Shown in pieces: positions 25,788-34,450 of a stretch of 41,582 bases of DNA. The DNA comes from Methylococcales bacterium (GTDB taxonomy: Bacteria; Pseudomonadota; Gammaproteobacteria; Methylococcales; Methylomonadaceae), in the NCBI GenBank assembly GCA_023144875.1, contig JAGLEW010000013.1, forward strand, positions 1 through 41,582, read 5' to 3'. A program made the position numbers and the translations under genes. The notes under the pieces are model-generated. The model was not told the DNA's origin. It did no database searches and worked only from the letters and a program-made list of their open reading frames with translations. Each line of letters begins with the position of its first letter. Position 1 is the stretch's first letter.

Positions 25788-26885
25788 CTAGATAACGGCT
25801 AGCATATTATCTAATGCTTTTTTCGCCCGTTGCGATTCTTGCTCATCAACTTTCACTTGATTAACCACCACACCTTGGACTAAATTTTCTAAAACCCACA
25901 ATAAATGCTGAGGGTCGGTTCGAAACATGGTGGAACACATACTCAATGTTGAGGACATAAAATGAACATTTTTACCTTCTGATTTACATTCTTCATGCAA
26001 ACGATTCACTAAATTTAATTCCGTTGCCACCAACCAACGAGTATTTTTAGGCGCTTCTCGGACAATTTTTAAAATCGTCTCCGTTGAGCCAATATAATCG
26101 GCTTTTTGACAGACTTCAAAACAAGCTTCTGGATGGGCAATCACCTTGGTTTCAGGATAACGAACTCGGAATTGATCAATATGTTCAGGCTGAAAAACTT
26201 GATGTACCGAACAAAAACCTTTCCACAAAATCATTTTAGCGTTTTTAATGACCTCAATGGTTAATCCACCTAAAGGTTTATCAAAATCCCACACCACCAT
26301 TTTATCTAAAGGAATTCCCATTTTATGCGCCGAAGTTCGCCCTAAATGTTGATCAGGAAAAAACAGAATTTTTTCACGTTTAGCAAAACTCCACTCTAAA
26401 ATTTTACCCGCATTTGACGAAGTACAAACAATGCCTTCATGTTCACCACAAAATGCCTTTAAATCCGCACTGGAATTAATATAAGTAATTGGGGTAACCT
26501 TATTTTCTACCTCAATAACCTCGGCTAATTCATCCCAACAGCGTTGAACATTGGCTTTATTCGCCATATCCGCCATTGAACAACCCGCCGCCATGTCGGG
26601 TAAAATCGCTATTTGATCAGGACGTGACAGAATATCAGCCACTTCTGCCATAAAGTGAACCCCACAAAAAACAATATATTCTGCCTCAGACTCAGCCGCT
26701 TCACGTGATAGTTTTAAAGAATCACCTGAAATATCTGCCTGTTTAAAAACGGAGTCTCGTTGATAATGATGCCCTAAAATAATACAACGTTTTCCTAATG
26801 TTTTTTTAGCGGCAACAATACGGTTAGCACAGACTTCATCAGTTAATAAAGCGTAATCTTGGATCGGTAAAACAGAGGTTGTCAT
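25788..26885 (-). CDS. nadA: Quinolinate synthase A
   Basis: A 365-residue cytoplasmic [4Fe-4S] enzyme that condenses iminoaspartate with dihydroxyacetone phosphate to quinolinate in de novo NAD synthesis. Family segments include LGHHYQRDSVFKQADISGDSL, FCGVHFMAEVADIL, GCSMADMA, TYINSSADLKAF, HPEACFEVC, GSTETILK and a terminal CSTMFRTDPQ. Three cysteines in the expected regions (FCGVHF, HPEAC and MCSTMF) probably hold the cluster. It follows holA after 43 bp on the same strand. A 6-bp inverted repeat TTGATA-AG-TATCAA (26897-26910) lies in that gap. Confidence 0.97.
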   Translation of the reverse strand: MTTSVLPIQDYALLTDEVCANRIVAAKKTLGKRCIILGHHYQRDSVFKQADISGDSLKLSREAAESEAEYIVFCGVHFMAEVADILSRPDQIAILPDMAAGCSMADMANKANVQRCWDELAEVIEVENKVTPITYINSSADLKAFCGEHEGIVCTSSNAGKILEWSFAKREKILFFPDQHLGRTSAHKMGIPLDKMVVWDFDKPLGGLTIEVIKNAKMILWKGFCSVHQVFQPEHIDQFRVRYPETKVIAHPEACFEVCQKADYIGSTETILKIVREAPKNTRWLVATELNLVNRLHEECKSEGKNVHFMSSTLSMCSTMFRTDPQHLLWVLENLVQGVVVNQVKVDEQESQRAKKALDNMLAVI

Positions 26886-26928
26886 CAGTAGAAGCCTTGA
26901 TAAGTATCAATGAAGTTACAACGTATCA

Positions 26929-27930
26929 TTAAATACGTTTAAAATTTGCAAGTTGTAAACACATTTCAAATAATGTTTCCCAACAATCACCCTGTTGCTG
27001 ACCTTTTATTTGTCGATCCGCTATGGCGCTTAATTTGCTGGCACCTTGCAGGGTTTTAAGGGAAAGTTGATGCGTCGCTTTGGTGAGCAATATTTTTCGT
27101 TTATCCCAAATATAATATTTTTTAAAAACAAGTTCTTTATTAGCCGTCATTTTCAATTCAATAAGACAGCGACATTCTCGTGCCAACATCCATAAAATGA
27201 CTGGAGGGGCAATATTTTCAGCCTGTAATGCACGTAATATTTTAATAACTCGACGCACTTGCCCCAATAAAACAGCATCACTCAATTGAAAAACATTAAA
27301 ACGGGCGCTATCGGTGACGGCCGCCTGTACTTGTTCGGTGGTCAAAGGTATCGAACCATAAAGACTATACAGCTTTTCAATTTCTTGATGCGCCGCTAAA
27401 GCGTTTCCTTCCACACAAGCCGCCAATCGTTGAACAGCAGCGGCAGGCAATTTCAATCCTCGTTTAACCAACCGTTGCTGTAGCCAATTAATAAAATAAT
27501 CCCCTTCCAGCGGCCACACTTGTACAATCACTCCGACTTTATCAACCGCATTTACCCAACGACTTTTTAAATGAGCCGCAGTTAATTTGCCACAACTTAT
27601 TAATAATATTGTCTCACTATCGTGACGCTGACAATATTGAATGATCATTTTTGCGCCCTCTATCCCAAATTTGGCACTAGGAACTCGCAAATCAATTATT
27701 TTTTTTTCAGAAAAAATAGATAAATTTTCAGTAGCGGTAGTTATTTGACCCCATTTAAAGTTTCCTTCTACTGAAAAAATTTCACGGTGTTGATAGCCTG
27801 ATTTTTTGGCAATAAGACGAATATAATCCGCCGCCTCCCCCATCTGTAAAGGTTCATTACCTGTAATCAAATAAACCGTATTTAGTGATTTTTTTACATG
27901 AGGTGTTAATTGCGTGAGTTTTAAGCGCAT
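26929..27930 (-). CDS. holA: DNA polymerase III subunit delta
   Basis: A 333-residue subunit of the clamp loader that opens the beta clamp during replication. Segments TVYLITGNEPLQMGEAADYIR, FSVEGNFKWGQ, ILLISCGKL, RLAACVEGNALAAHQEIEKL, and ARFNVFQLSDAVLLGQVRR are typical of HolA. It is 12 bp downstream of lptE, the usual gammaproteobacterial pairing. The usual third partner, nadD, is absent and nadA follows instead. Confidence 0.93.
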   Translation of the reverse strand: MRLKLTQLTPHVKKSLNTVYLITGNEPLQMGEAADYIRLIAKKSGYQHREIFSVEGNFKWGQITTATENLSIFSEKKIIDLRVPSAKFGIEGAKMIIQYCQRHDSETILLISCGKLTAAHLKSRWVNAVDKVGVIVQVWPLEGDYFINWLQQRLVKRGLKLPAAAVQRLAACVEGNALAAHQEIEKLYSLYGSIPLTTEQVQAAVTDSARFNVFQLSDAVLLGQVRRVIKILRALQAENIAPPVILWMLARECRCLIELKMTANKELVFKKYYIWDKRKILLTKATHQLSLKTLQGASKLSAIADRQIKGQQQGDCWETLFEMCLQLANFKRI

Positions 27931-27942
27931 TGAAGGTAATCC

Positions 27943-28473
27943 CTAATCTTTCCCTATCTTTTTTTCAGTATTCGATTTTTTCTGATTATTTTCCATCGCA
28001 ATACGAGAGCGAATCACAATAGAGCGAACGGCTTGACTGTACATTTCATTACGAATCAATTGCTCTTCATTGGTTTGTGCCAACACTTCTTCTTGATCAT
28101 TAAAGTAACTACGCTGACTTTGAACCCGTTGATTAGCCATTAATAACGCCCCTGAGGGCTCATAAATAGAAAAAAGTAATTCGTAAATTAGCTCAAATTG
28201 ATTGGCTTTTCCTGTTGAGCTTACGGATAATACCCGCGTTCTCATGGCTTCTTTGTGTATTTTAATCACAATACCTGCCGCTTCCGCCGTGCTAACTAAT
28301 TGACCTTTTGAAAATTTTAACGCGGTTTGTATTTCATCACGCAACTGCCCAGAAGCCCCTTCTAAATAAATATTTTCCATGCCCTTAGGAAGCTCAATCG
28401 TACCGCGCAACTGATAACCACAGGCACTAAGAATTAAAAAAAAAATTAAAAAAAGACGAGCATGTATGCGCAT
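27943..28473 (-). CDS. lptE: LPS-assembly lipoprotein LptE
   Basis: About 176 residues from the ATG at 28471-28473; the frame can be extended to a TTG at 28494, but the ATG start gives a compact lipoprotein signal (MRIHARLFLIFFLILSAC) with the lipobox LSAC. CGYQLRGTIELP and a conserved alpha/beta LptE fold follow, with a Lys-rich C-terminus. LptE plugs the LptD barrel at the outer membrane and helps lipopolysaccharide insertion. It is the first gene of a set with holA and nadA, divergent from the adenylate cyclase across 103 bp. A run of ten A on the plus strand lies in the signal-sequence codons. Confidence 0.9.
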   Translation of the reverse strand: MRIHARLFLIFFLILSACGYQLRGTIELPKGMENIYLEGASGQLRDEIQTALKFSKGQLVSTAEAAGIVIKIHKEAMRTRVLSVSSTGKANQFELIYELLFSIYEPSGALLMANQRVQSQRSYFNDQEEVLAQTNEEQLIRNEMYSQAVRSIVIRSRIAMENNQKKSNTEKKIGKD

Positions 28474-28576
28474 AGCTTGAACAAAAAAGGTCAAAGATAA
28501 ACCTAATTGTAACGGATTTATTCAGAAAATCTCATGCTATCTTTCTCATTCCGCTAAATAAACACAGGGACTTTTT

Positions 28577-30796
28577 ATGATAACGAGTAGTAAATTACTC
28601 AAAATTTATCGGCAATTATTTAGTTTGTTATTGATCTTTATTATTAGCGCCCATACCAGTAATCAAATTGAAATCCCATTTATTACGCGCATGGAACATG
28701 TCGCCTATGATTTACGCATGATCGCAACTTTACCTAATACGGTCGATGAACGCATTGTGATTATTGATATTGATGAAAAAAGTTTACGTGCCGAGGGACG
28801 TTGGCCGTGGTCACGAAAGAAATTAGCCTTTTTAGTTGATATTAGCTTTGATTATTACAAGGTTCACTTAATGGCATTTGATATGGTCTTTTCTGAAAAA
28901 GACACCTCATCGGGGCTTTGGTTGCTCGAAGCAATGGCACATAATGGAGCTGTTTTTAAAGCCGCTTTAGATCAGCTCCGCCCCGAACTTTCTTATGATG
29001 CTTTATTTGCCGACAGTTTTAAAGGTAGAAATATTGTCTTAGGCTATTTTGCCAGCTTTCAAACCGCGCCCATCAATGAAACCACACAACTTCCACCGCC
29101 TGTAGCGCAAGCAGAAAGACCCTTTTCAGCCCTACTATTACAAGTAAAAAGTTATGGTGCAAATTTAACCTCACTACAAAATACCGCCTCAACGGCGGGG
29201 TTTTTTAACAATTTTGGCACAGACAGTGATGGTGTTAGCCGCAGACTTCCGCTCTTGTTTCAATATCAACAAGGGATTTATGAATCTCTTTCATTAGCCG
29301 TCATTCGACAACTCAATAATGCCTCGCCGTTAAAATTCACCACCGATAATCTTTATGGTGAAGGCAAAGAAGCCGAGCGATTAGAACGTTTGCATATTAA
29401 ATATTTTTCGATTCCTGTGGATGAAAAGGGCGCCGTATTAATTCCTTATCGTGGCAAACAAAAAAGTTTTCACTACTATTCCGCAACTGATGTGCTTAAT
29501 GGCACCGTCAAAAGATCCGATCTTGAGAATAAAATTGTCTTAGTCGGTACGTCTGCGGCAGGATTGCTTGATTTACGAAGCACGCCCATGCAAAAAAATT
29601 TCCCAGGGGTTGAGATTCATGCCAACATTATCAGCGGTATTCTAGATAAAACCATTAAATCACGACCGAACTATATTCTTACCTATGAAGTATTTTTGTT
29701 ACTCATTATTGGCGCTTTTGTTATGCAATTGATGCCAAAATTATCGGTTATTTATGCAACCTTAGTGTTTATATTATTAGTCGGTTTTATTTTTGGGTTA
29801 AACTTTTTTTTGTGGAATATTAAAAATATAGACAGCCAACTCGCCTCACCATTATTATTACTATTTTCATTATTTGGACTGCAATTATTTTTTGGCTATT
29901 TTTTTGAATCACGGCGAAAAAAACAATTAGGTGCCTTATTTGGTCAATATATTCCACCCGAATTAGTCGAACAAATGAATCAATCCGATGACCACTTTTC
30001 CCTTAAAGGTGAAAGTAAAGAAATGACGGTTTTCTTTTCCGATATTCGAGGTTTCACCACTATTTCAGAAGCCTTAGACCCACAAGCTTTGTGTGATTTA
30101 ATTAATGATGTTTTAACCCCTGTCACTCAAACTATTCACCAAAATCAAGGGACAATTGATAAATACATAGGCGATGCGGTCATGGCCTTTTGGGGTGCAC
30201 CTTTAAACGATGCCGATCATGCCAGTCATTCTGTTCAGGCAGGTTTAGAGGTACTTGAGAATTTAAAAAAATTTCAAGCCGAATGTAAAAAAACAGGCCG
30301 ACCCAAAATAGAATTAGGCATTGGCATCAATACTGGCATCATGAATGTTGGTAATATGGGTTCAGAATTTCGTACCGCTTACACCGTTATGGGTGATGCG
30401 GTGAACCTAGGCGCGCGATTGGAAGGATTAACCAAATATTACGGTGTGAAATTTATTGTCAGTGAAAGCACTAAAAAATCAGCGCCCGATTATATTTATC
30501 GAGAATTAGATAAAGTACAAGTGAAAGGTAAAACCGAGCCTGTGACCATTTACGAAGCAGTCGCACACCGAAATAATATTTCACCCGATTATTTGTCGTA
30601 TTTAGAATTATTACAACAAGCTTTATTATATTATTATCGACAAAACTGGTTGCCATCACAGCAAATATTCTCACAATTACACCAACAACAGCCTGATAAT
30701 CGGTTACACAGCCTTTATTTGGAACGAATTGAAGCTTTTAAGCACCAACCACCGCCCAAAAACTGGGATGGTACTTTTATTCATGAAACTAAATAA
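28577..30796 (+). CDS. CHASE2-domain class III adenylate cyclase
   Basis: A 739-residue inner-membrane protein. An N-terminal helix (about 10-28) is followed by a periplasmic CHASE2 sensor (about 35-350, with VIIDIDEKSLRAEGRWPWSR and the GVEIHANIISGIL end). Three membrane helices lie at about 373-440, and a cytoplasmic class III cyclase domain at about 475-665. Metal-binding aspartates lie in FFSDIRGFTT (about 489) and KYIGDAVMAFW (D533). The adenine-specifying Lys is K529. The second purine-contact position is Thr (T603 in YTVMGD), the class IIIb pattern, whose members are often bicarbonate-responsive. The product would make cAMP in response to an unknown periplasmic signal. It converges with the pilin-like gene at 30799. 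Confidence 0.92.
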   Translation: MITSSKLLKIYRQLFSLLLIFIISAHTSNQIEIPFITRMEHVAYDLRMIATLPNTVDERIVIIDIDEKSLRAEGRWPWSRKKLAFLVDISFDYYKVHLMAFDMVFSEKDTSSGLWLLEAMAHNGAVFKAALDQLRPELSYDALFADSFKGRNIVLGYFASFQTAPINETTQLPPPVAQAERPFSALLLQVKSYGANLTSLQNTASTAGFFNNFGTDSDGVSRRLPLLFQYQQGIYESLSLAVIRQLNNASPLKFTTDNLYGEGKEAERLERLHIKYFSIPVDEKGAVLIPYRGKQKSFHYYSATDVLNGTVKRSDLENKIVLVGTSAAGLLDLRSTPMQKNFPGVEIHANIISGILDKTIKSRPNYILTYEVFLLLIIGAFVMQLMPKLSVIYATLVFILLVGFIFGLNFFLWNIKNIDSQLASPLLLLFSLFGLQLFFGYFFESRRKKQLGALFGQYIPPELVEQMNQSDDHFSLKGESKEMTVFFSDIRGFTTISEALDPQALCDLINDVLTPVTQTIHQNQGTIDKYIGDAVMAFWGAPLNDADHASHSVQAGLEVLENLKKFQAECKKTGRPKIELGIGINTGIMNVGNMGSEFRTAYTVMGDAVNLGARLEGLTKYYGVKFIVSESTKKSAPDYIYRELDKVQVKGKTEPVTIYEAVAHRNNISPDYLSYLELLQQALLYYYRQNWLPSQQIFSQLHQQQPDNRLHSLYLERIEAFKHQPPPKNWDGTFIHETK

Positions 30797-30798
30797 GG

Positions 30799-31245
30799 CT
30801 ACAAACAGTCATTATGAGTCGCATTTTTATTGCCATCTTGATCCAGTGTAAAACTCGCACAATGAATATCTTGCTCTAAAGGGACGGCTAACAGCGTATA
30901 AGTTTCACGCATCTCTCGCTCAGATGACCGAGTCGTTGGATGAATAATTGATAACGAATAATGACCATCGGGGGACAATGCTTCATGATGTAATTGATAG
31001 CCTTTTTCAGGATCACAGATTTCAACCGAAGAGGTTACATTCGATGCATAACGTGGACATTTTTCACGAAACAGTTCTTGAATTTTTTGCAACTGCTGCA
31101 ATCCTGCAACCGCATCTGGGCGTTTTTGTTTTGCAATTTCGAGTTTATAGGCGGGGGAGTGCATAATAAGAAAAATGGCAATACCAATTCCAACGATCAT
31201 TAACTCAATTAATGTAAAGCCATTTGAATGATGTTTTGTTCGCAT
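30799..31245 (-). CDS. Isolated type IV pilin-like protein
   Basis: A 148-residue prepilin-like protein. The leader MRTKHHSNG precedes FTLIELMIVGIGIAIFLIMHSPAYKLE, with Phe+1 and Glu+5. The helix departs from the usual VVAIIGILAAIAYPSY: it has a GIGIAIFLIMHS core. The head contains four cysteines (near 63, 77, 129 and 147), which could form two disulfides, and ends in an acidic DQDGNKNATHNDC loop. It stands outside the minor-pilin operon, just after the methyltransferase gene, and is probably cotranscribed with rnd. Its role could be a minor pilin or a pseudopilin; no specific family was recognised. Confidence 0.8.
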   Translation of the reverse strand: MRTKHHSNGFTLIELMIVGIGIAIFLIMHSPAYKLEIAKQKRPDAVAGLQQLQKIQELFREKCPRYASNVTSSVEICDPEKGYQLHHEALSPDGHYSLSIIHPTTRSSEREMRETYTLLAVPLEQDIHCASFTLDQDGNKNATHNDCL

Positions 31246-31249
31246 GATT

Positions 31250-31870
31250 TCATCTGTCTAATGTAGGTTTCGAGTTACTAGCAGTATAGCGCACGACAAA
31301 TAACTGTGGGGTGACCGCACTCGCTCGAATGCTTTGCAGCACATCAACCTCAAACTCTTCTGAAAGTTGCGCACACCACCTTTGAACCGCTTGGCTTTCA
31401 TCAAAGCCACCCTCATGCCCCGAATAAACTAAAATAGTCATTATTGCCGAATCAGCAAGTATTGACTTCGCACTGTTTAACGCCATTAGCGTCGTTTTTG
31501 AGGTGGTAATAACCTGTTTATCTGAATGCGGTAAATAACCCAGATTAAACATAACCGCTTTAATTTTCCCACAATCCTCTTGCCTAATATGATCGAGCAT
31601 CTGTTCATGCCCTGCCCTGATTAATTTTAACGGCGCTAGTGCATTTGCCTCTTGAAGTCTTCGATACGTTGCATCAATTGCCATTGACTGAATATCAAAA
31701 CTATAAACACAACCTAACGGTGAAACTTGCCTGCTTAAGAATAAACTATCATAGCCATTTCCACAGGTTGCATCAATTACCGCATCCTTTTCATTGATAA
31801 TTTTTTTTAAAATTTCATGCGCTTGTTGCGATAATGATAAACGTTTAGCCCCTGAGCTTCGATTCGTCAT
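31250..31870 (-). CDS. Class I SAM-dependent methyltransferase, MnmM/YtqB family
   Basis: A 206-residue cytoplasmic methyltransferase with the SAM-binding motif VIDATCGNGYDSLFLS (about 37-52). KAVMFNLGYLPHSDK, TTLMALNSAKSIL, TILVYSGHEGGFDESQAVQRW are the family marks of YtqB. In Bacillus and plants, YtqB homologues (MnmM) methylate the wobble uridine to give mnm5U in tRNA. Most gammaproteobacteria use MnmC for that step, so a role here is plausible but not shown. It overlaps the rnd stop by one base. Confidence 0.8.
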   Translation of the reverse strand: MTNRSSGAKRLSLSQQAHEILKKIINEKDAVIDATCGNGYDSLFLSRQVSPLGCVYSFDIQSMAIDATYRRLQEANALAPLKLIRAGHEQMLDHIRQEDCGKIKAVMFNLGYLPHSDKQVITTSKTTLMALNSAKSILADSAIMTILVYSGHEGGFDESQAVQRWCAQLSEEFEVDVLQSIRASAVTPQLFVVRYTASNSKPTLDR

Positions 31871-33030
31871 TATACGCCATTAACCTTTGAAATAATTAGC
31901 TTTTCTTGTTTAATCGTTAAGGAATACTCACCTAATAACAAGGCTTGCAATTCTTTTCCAACCATACCAAAACGCCAACCTCTTAAAACCTGACAATCAT
32001 CATCATTAAACAATAATTTTTCCAATTCTTTGCGTGAAGCTAATAAATTTGGATTGATTAAATGGTCATCTGCGCGAATCTTTACAAGAGCGGAAAGCAC
32101 ATCTAATAAGGCTTCTTGGTGTTGAGTTTTTTTAAAACTTTTATCATCCTCTTTTAATGGACTAATCGTTTTTTGTTTGGCCGCAGCAATCAATCGACAT
32201 AAAACTTTTCCATAACGACGAATTAAACCATCATTAATTTGGCGTACAGCGGCTAACTCGCTCACTGTTGTCGGTTGCAGTTTGGCTAATTCGATAATTA
32301 AATCGTCTCGAACAAGCCAGTTTCGGGGTTTATTTTCAGACCTTGCCAACTGTTCTCGCCATTCAGTTAAACTTTGAACAATCGACAGTTGCTTCCCTGT
32401 CAGTTTCTTTTTGCCTTTAATACGTTGCCACGCATTTTCAGGTTTTACTTCATAAATATCTAAATTATACAACGCCTTAAAATCAGCCGTTAACCATTCA
32501 ACACGATCCAGTTCAATCAATTTAGCCTGCATAATTTCATAAATTTGGCACAGATAAATAACATCATCCGCCGCATATTGTATTTGCTCAGGACTTAACG
32601 GTCGATTGCTCCAATCGGTACGCGTATAAGCTTTGCTTAAGTTCACATTCAAAAAGGTAGACACCAACATCGCGTAACCAGGGTTATCTTGTATCCCCAA
32701 TAAGGGGGCGGCAATTTGAGTATCAAACACAGGCGTTGGAACTTTTCCCGTTAGTTGATAAAAAATTTCCAAATCTTGTCGGCATGAATGAAAGACTTTA
32801 ATTAATTTAGGATTATAAATCACCTCAAACAACACATCGAGTTGTTTAAACGCTAAAGGATCAATACAAACAACCCACTCAGGGGTGGCGATTTGTAATA
32901 AACAAAATTTTGGATAATAGGTCTTCTCACGTAAAAATTCAGTATCTAAAGCAATCCAAGGTGCAATAGCAATTTTTTGGCACAGTTTTTCAAGCTGTTC
33001 AGGGGTGTCTATGTAGTTAATCTTTTTCAT
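31870..33030 (-). CDS. rnd: Ribonuclease D
   Basis: A 386-residue 3'-5' exoribonuclease that trims tRNA precursors. The DEDDy catalytic core is visible: WIALDTEFLREKTYYPKFCLLQI (D and E of exo I), VFHSCRQDLEIF (exo II), and QIQYAADDVIYLCQIY (exo III with Tyr). HRDC domains follow at about 205-290 (SLTEWREQLARSENKPRNWLVRDD), with a second C-terminal HRDC-like part. It is divergent from regB, with 64 bp between starts. Confidence 0.96.
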   Translation of the reverse strand: MKKINYIDTPEQLEKLCQKIAIAPWIALDTEFLREKTYYPKFCLLQIATPEWVVCIDPLAFKQLDVLFEVIYNPKLIKVFHSCRQDLEIFYQLTGKVPTPVFDTQIAAPLLGIQDNPGYAMLVSTFLNVNLSKAYTRTDWSNRPLSPEQIQYAADDVIYLCQIYEIMQAKLIELDRVEWLTADFKALYNLDIYEVKPENAWQRIKGKKKLTGKQLSIVQSLTEWREQLARSENKPRNWLVRDDLIIELAKLQPTTVSELAAVRQINDGLIRRYGKVLCRLIAAAKQKTISPLKEDDKSFKKTQHQEALLDVLSALVKIRADDHLINPNLLASRKELEKLLFNDDDCQVLRGWRFGMVGKELQALLLGEYSLTIKQEKLIISKVNGV

Positions 33031-33094
33031 AAATACTTACTATCTTTAAAATATGTGATAATTATCGCCCTGCTCAACTATATGAACTCAATTG

Positions 33095-34450
33095 ATGCTG
33101 TCACAAGTTATTCCCAAAACACAACTGTCGGTTCGAGAAAACTTACATTGGTTATTTATTCTTAGGAATTTGATGATAACCAGTGAAATAGGCGTTTTAT
33201 TTTTAGCTATTGTTGGCTTAGGGCTTAAACTGCCTTATACCGAATTATTATTCGTCATCATCTCCATCATTATCGTTAATATTTACACATGGTTACGATT
33301 AAAAACCGATGAAGATGTCAGAGAATTAGAAATATTTGCCCATCTTACGATAGATGTCCTTGGTATTACGAGCTTATTATACTTAACAGGCGGTGCGTCC
33401 AACCCGATTATCTGGGTCTTTCTATTACCTCTTATTGTAACAGGTATTTTATTACCACAAACGTATGCGTGGTATATGGTAATGCTCACCTCCTCAGCCT
33501 ATACCATTTTAATAGCCTACAATGTACCATTACCTGTTTTAGAACCCAATATCAGCGATCCAAAATTAATATCCTCCGACGTTTTACATCAACTGCACAT
33601 CATGAGTAATCAAAAATATTTTAATTTACATATTTTTGGTATGTGGTCAGGCTTTGTTTTTAGCGCAGGATTAGTGGCTTATTTTGTAGTCGAACTTTCA
33701 AAAACGCTTAGAGAACAAGAACGAACACTGGCTGAAGCGCGTGAAAATGAACTAAGAAATGAGCGTGTGGTCTCTCTAGCAACTCTAGCCGCAAGCGCCG
33801 CCCACGACATGGGAACGCCATTAGGTACTATGGCTATTATCACCCATGAAGTTTTGCAAGACTATTCACAGCAAAAATACCCCGATCTACACGAAAAAAT
33901 GCAAATTTTAGAACAGCAAATCACCCGTTGTAAATCCGCCTTATCGGTTATGTCTGAATCAGGCGGCGAAATGCGTGCAGAATCAGGCACTATTATGAGT
34001 TTGGTGGACTATATTGACGAAGTTTTATTGCAATGGCGCACCCATAACCCCAATACCAAACTATCATTAGTCGTAAAACCCAGTGTTTACCTGCCCTCTC
34101 AACTGATTGCAGAACGCACATTAACCCATTCAATCATCAACATATTAAATAATGCCGCTGAAGCAACCGACACAGATAAAGGCATCGAACTACATACATA
34201 CTGGGATGAACAAGAAGTTAACTTTGAAGTCCGTGATTTTGGCAAAGGTCTCCCTCCAAAATTACTCCGATATAAAGGTCTAGAACCTATGGGCAGTCGA
34301 AAACAAGGCTTAGGCGTTGGATTATTTTTAGCATGTACGACCATTAAACAACTAAACGGTCATATTGAATTTTACAACCATTTAAAAACAGGCGGCGGCT
34401 GTGTCAGAATCACCTTACCGCTCATCCCTAACGAGAAAAAAAATGATTGA
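33095..34450 (+). CDS. regB: Redox sensor histidine kinase, RegB/PrrB family
   Basis: About 451 residues from the ATG at 33095, with six predicted N-terminal membrane helices (about 20-200). The quinone-binding heptad of RegB, GGxxNPF, reads GGASNPI at 99-105, between membrane helices. The H-box is SAAHDMGTPLGTMAII with H237; other members have HELGTPL, so the Glu is replaced by Asp here. C279 in ITRCKSALS lies where the redox-active Cys of RegB lies (about 42 residues after the His, versus 40). N, G1 and G2 boxes follow: INILNNAAEA, VRDFGKGLPP, and KQGLGVGLFLA. RegB autophosphorylates in response to quinone or redox state. It overlaps regA. Confidence 0.9.
   Translation: MLSQVIPKTQLSVRENLHWLFILRNLMITSEIGVLFLAIVGLGLKLPYTELLFVIISIIIVNIYTWLRLKTDEDVRELEIFAHLTIDVLGITSLLYLTGGASNPIIWVFLLPLIVTGILLPQTYAWYMVMLTSSAYTILIAYNVPLPVLEPNISDPKLISSDVLHQLHIMSNQKYFNLHIFGMWSGFVFSAGLVAYFVVELSKTLREQERTLAEARENELRNERVVSLATLAASAAHDMGTPLGTMAIITHEVLQDYSQQKYPDLHEKMQILEQQITRCKSALSVMSESGGEMRAESGTIMSLVDYIDEVLLQWRTHNPNTKLSLVVKPSVYLPSQLIAERTLTHSIINILNNAAEATDTDKGIELHTYWDEQEVNFEVRDFGKGLPPKLLRYKGLEPMGSRKQGLGVGLFLACTTIKQLNGHIEFYNHLKTGGGCVRITLPLIPNEKKND

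Noticed and set aside
28436..28454. A10 and A7 tracts in lptE, possible phase-variation site
   Set aside because: LptE is essential in lipopolysaccharide producers and such tracts are common in AT-rich DNA, so switching is unlikely without evidence.
34401..34442. Earlier in-frame start for regA
   Set aside because: The extra residues lie deep in regB and are not part of the receiver domain; the ATG at 34443 gives the usual short overlap.
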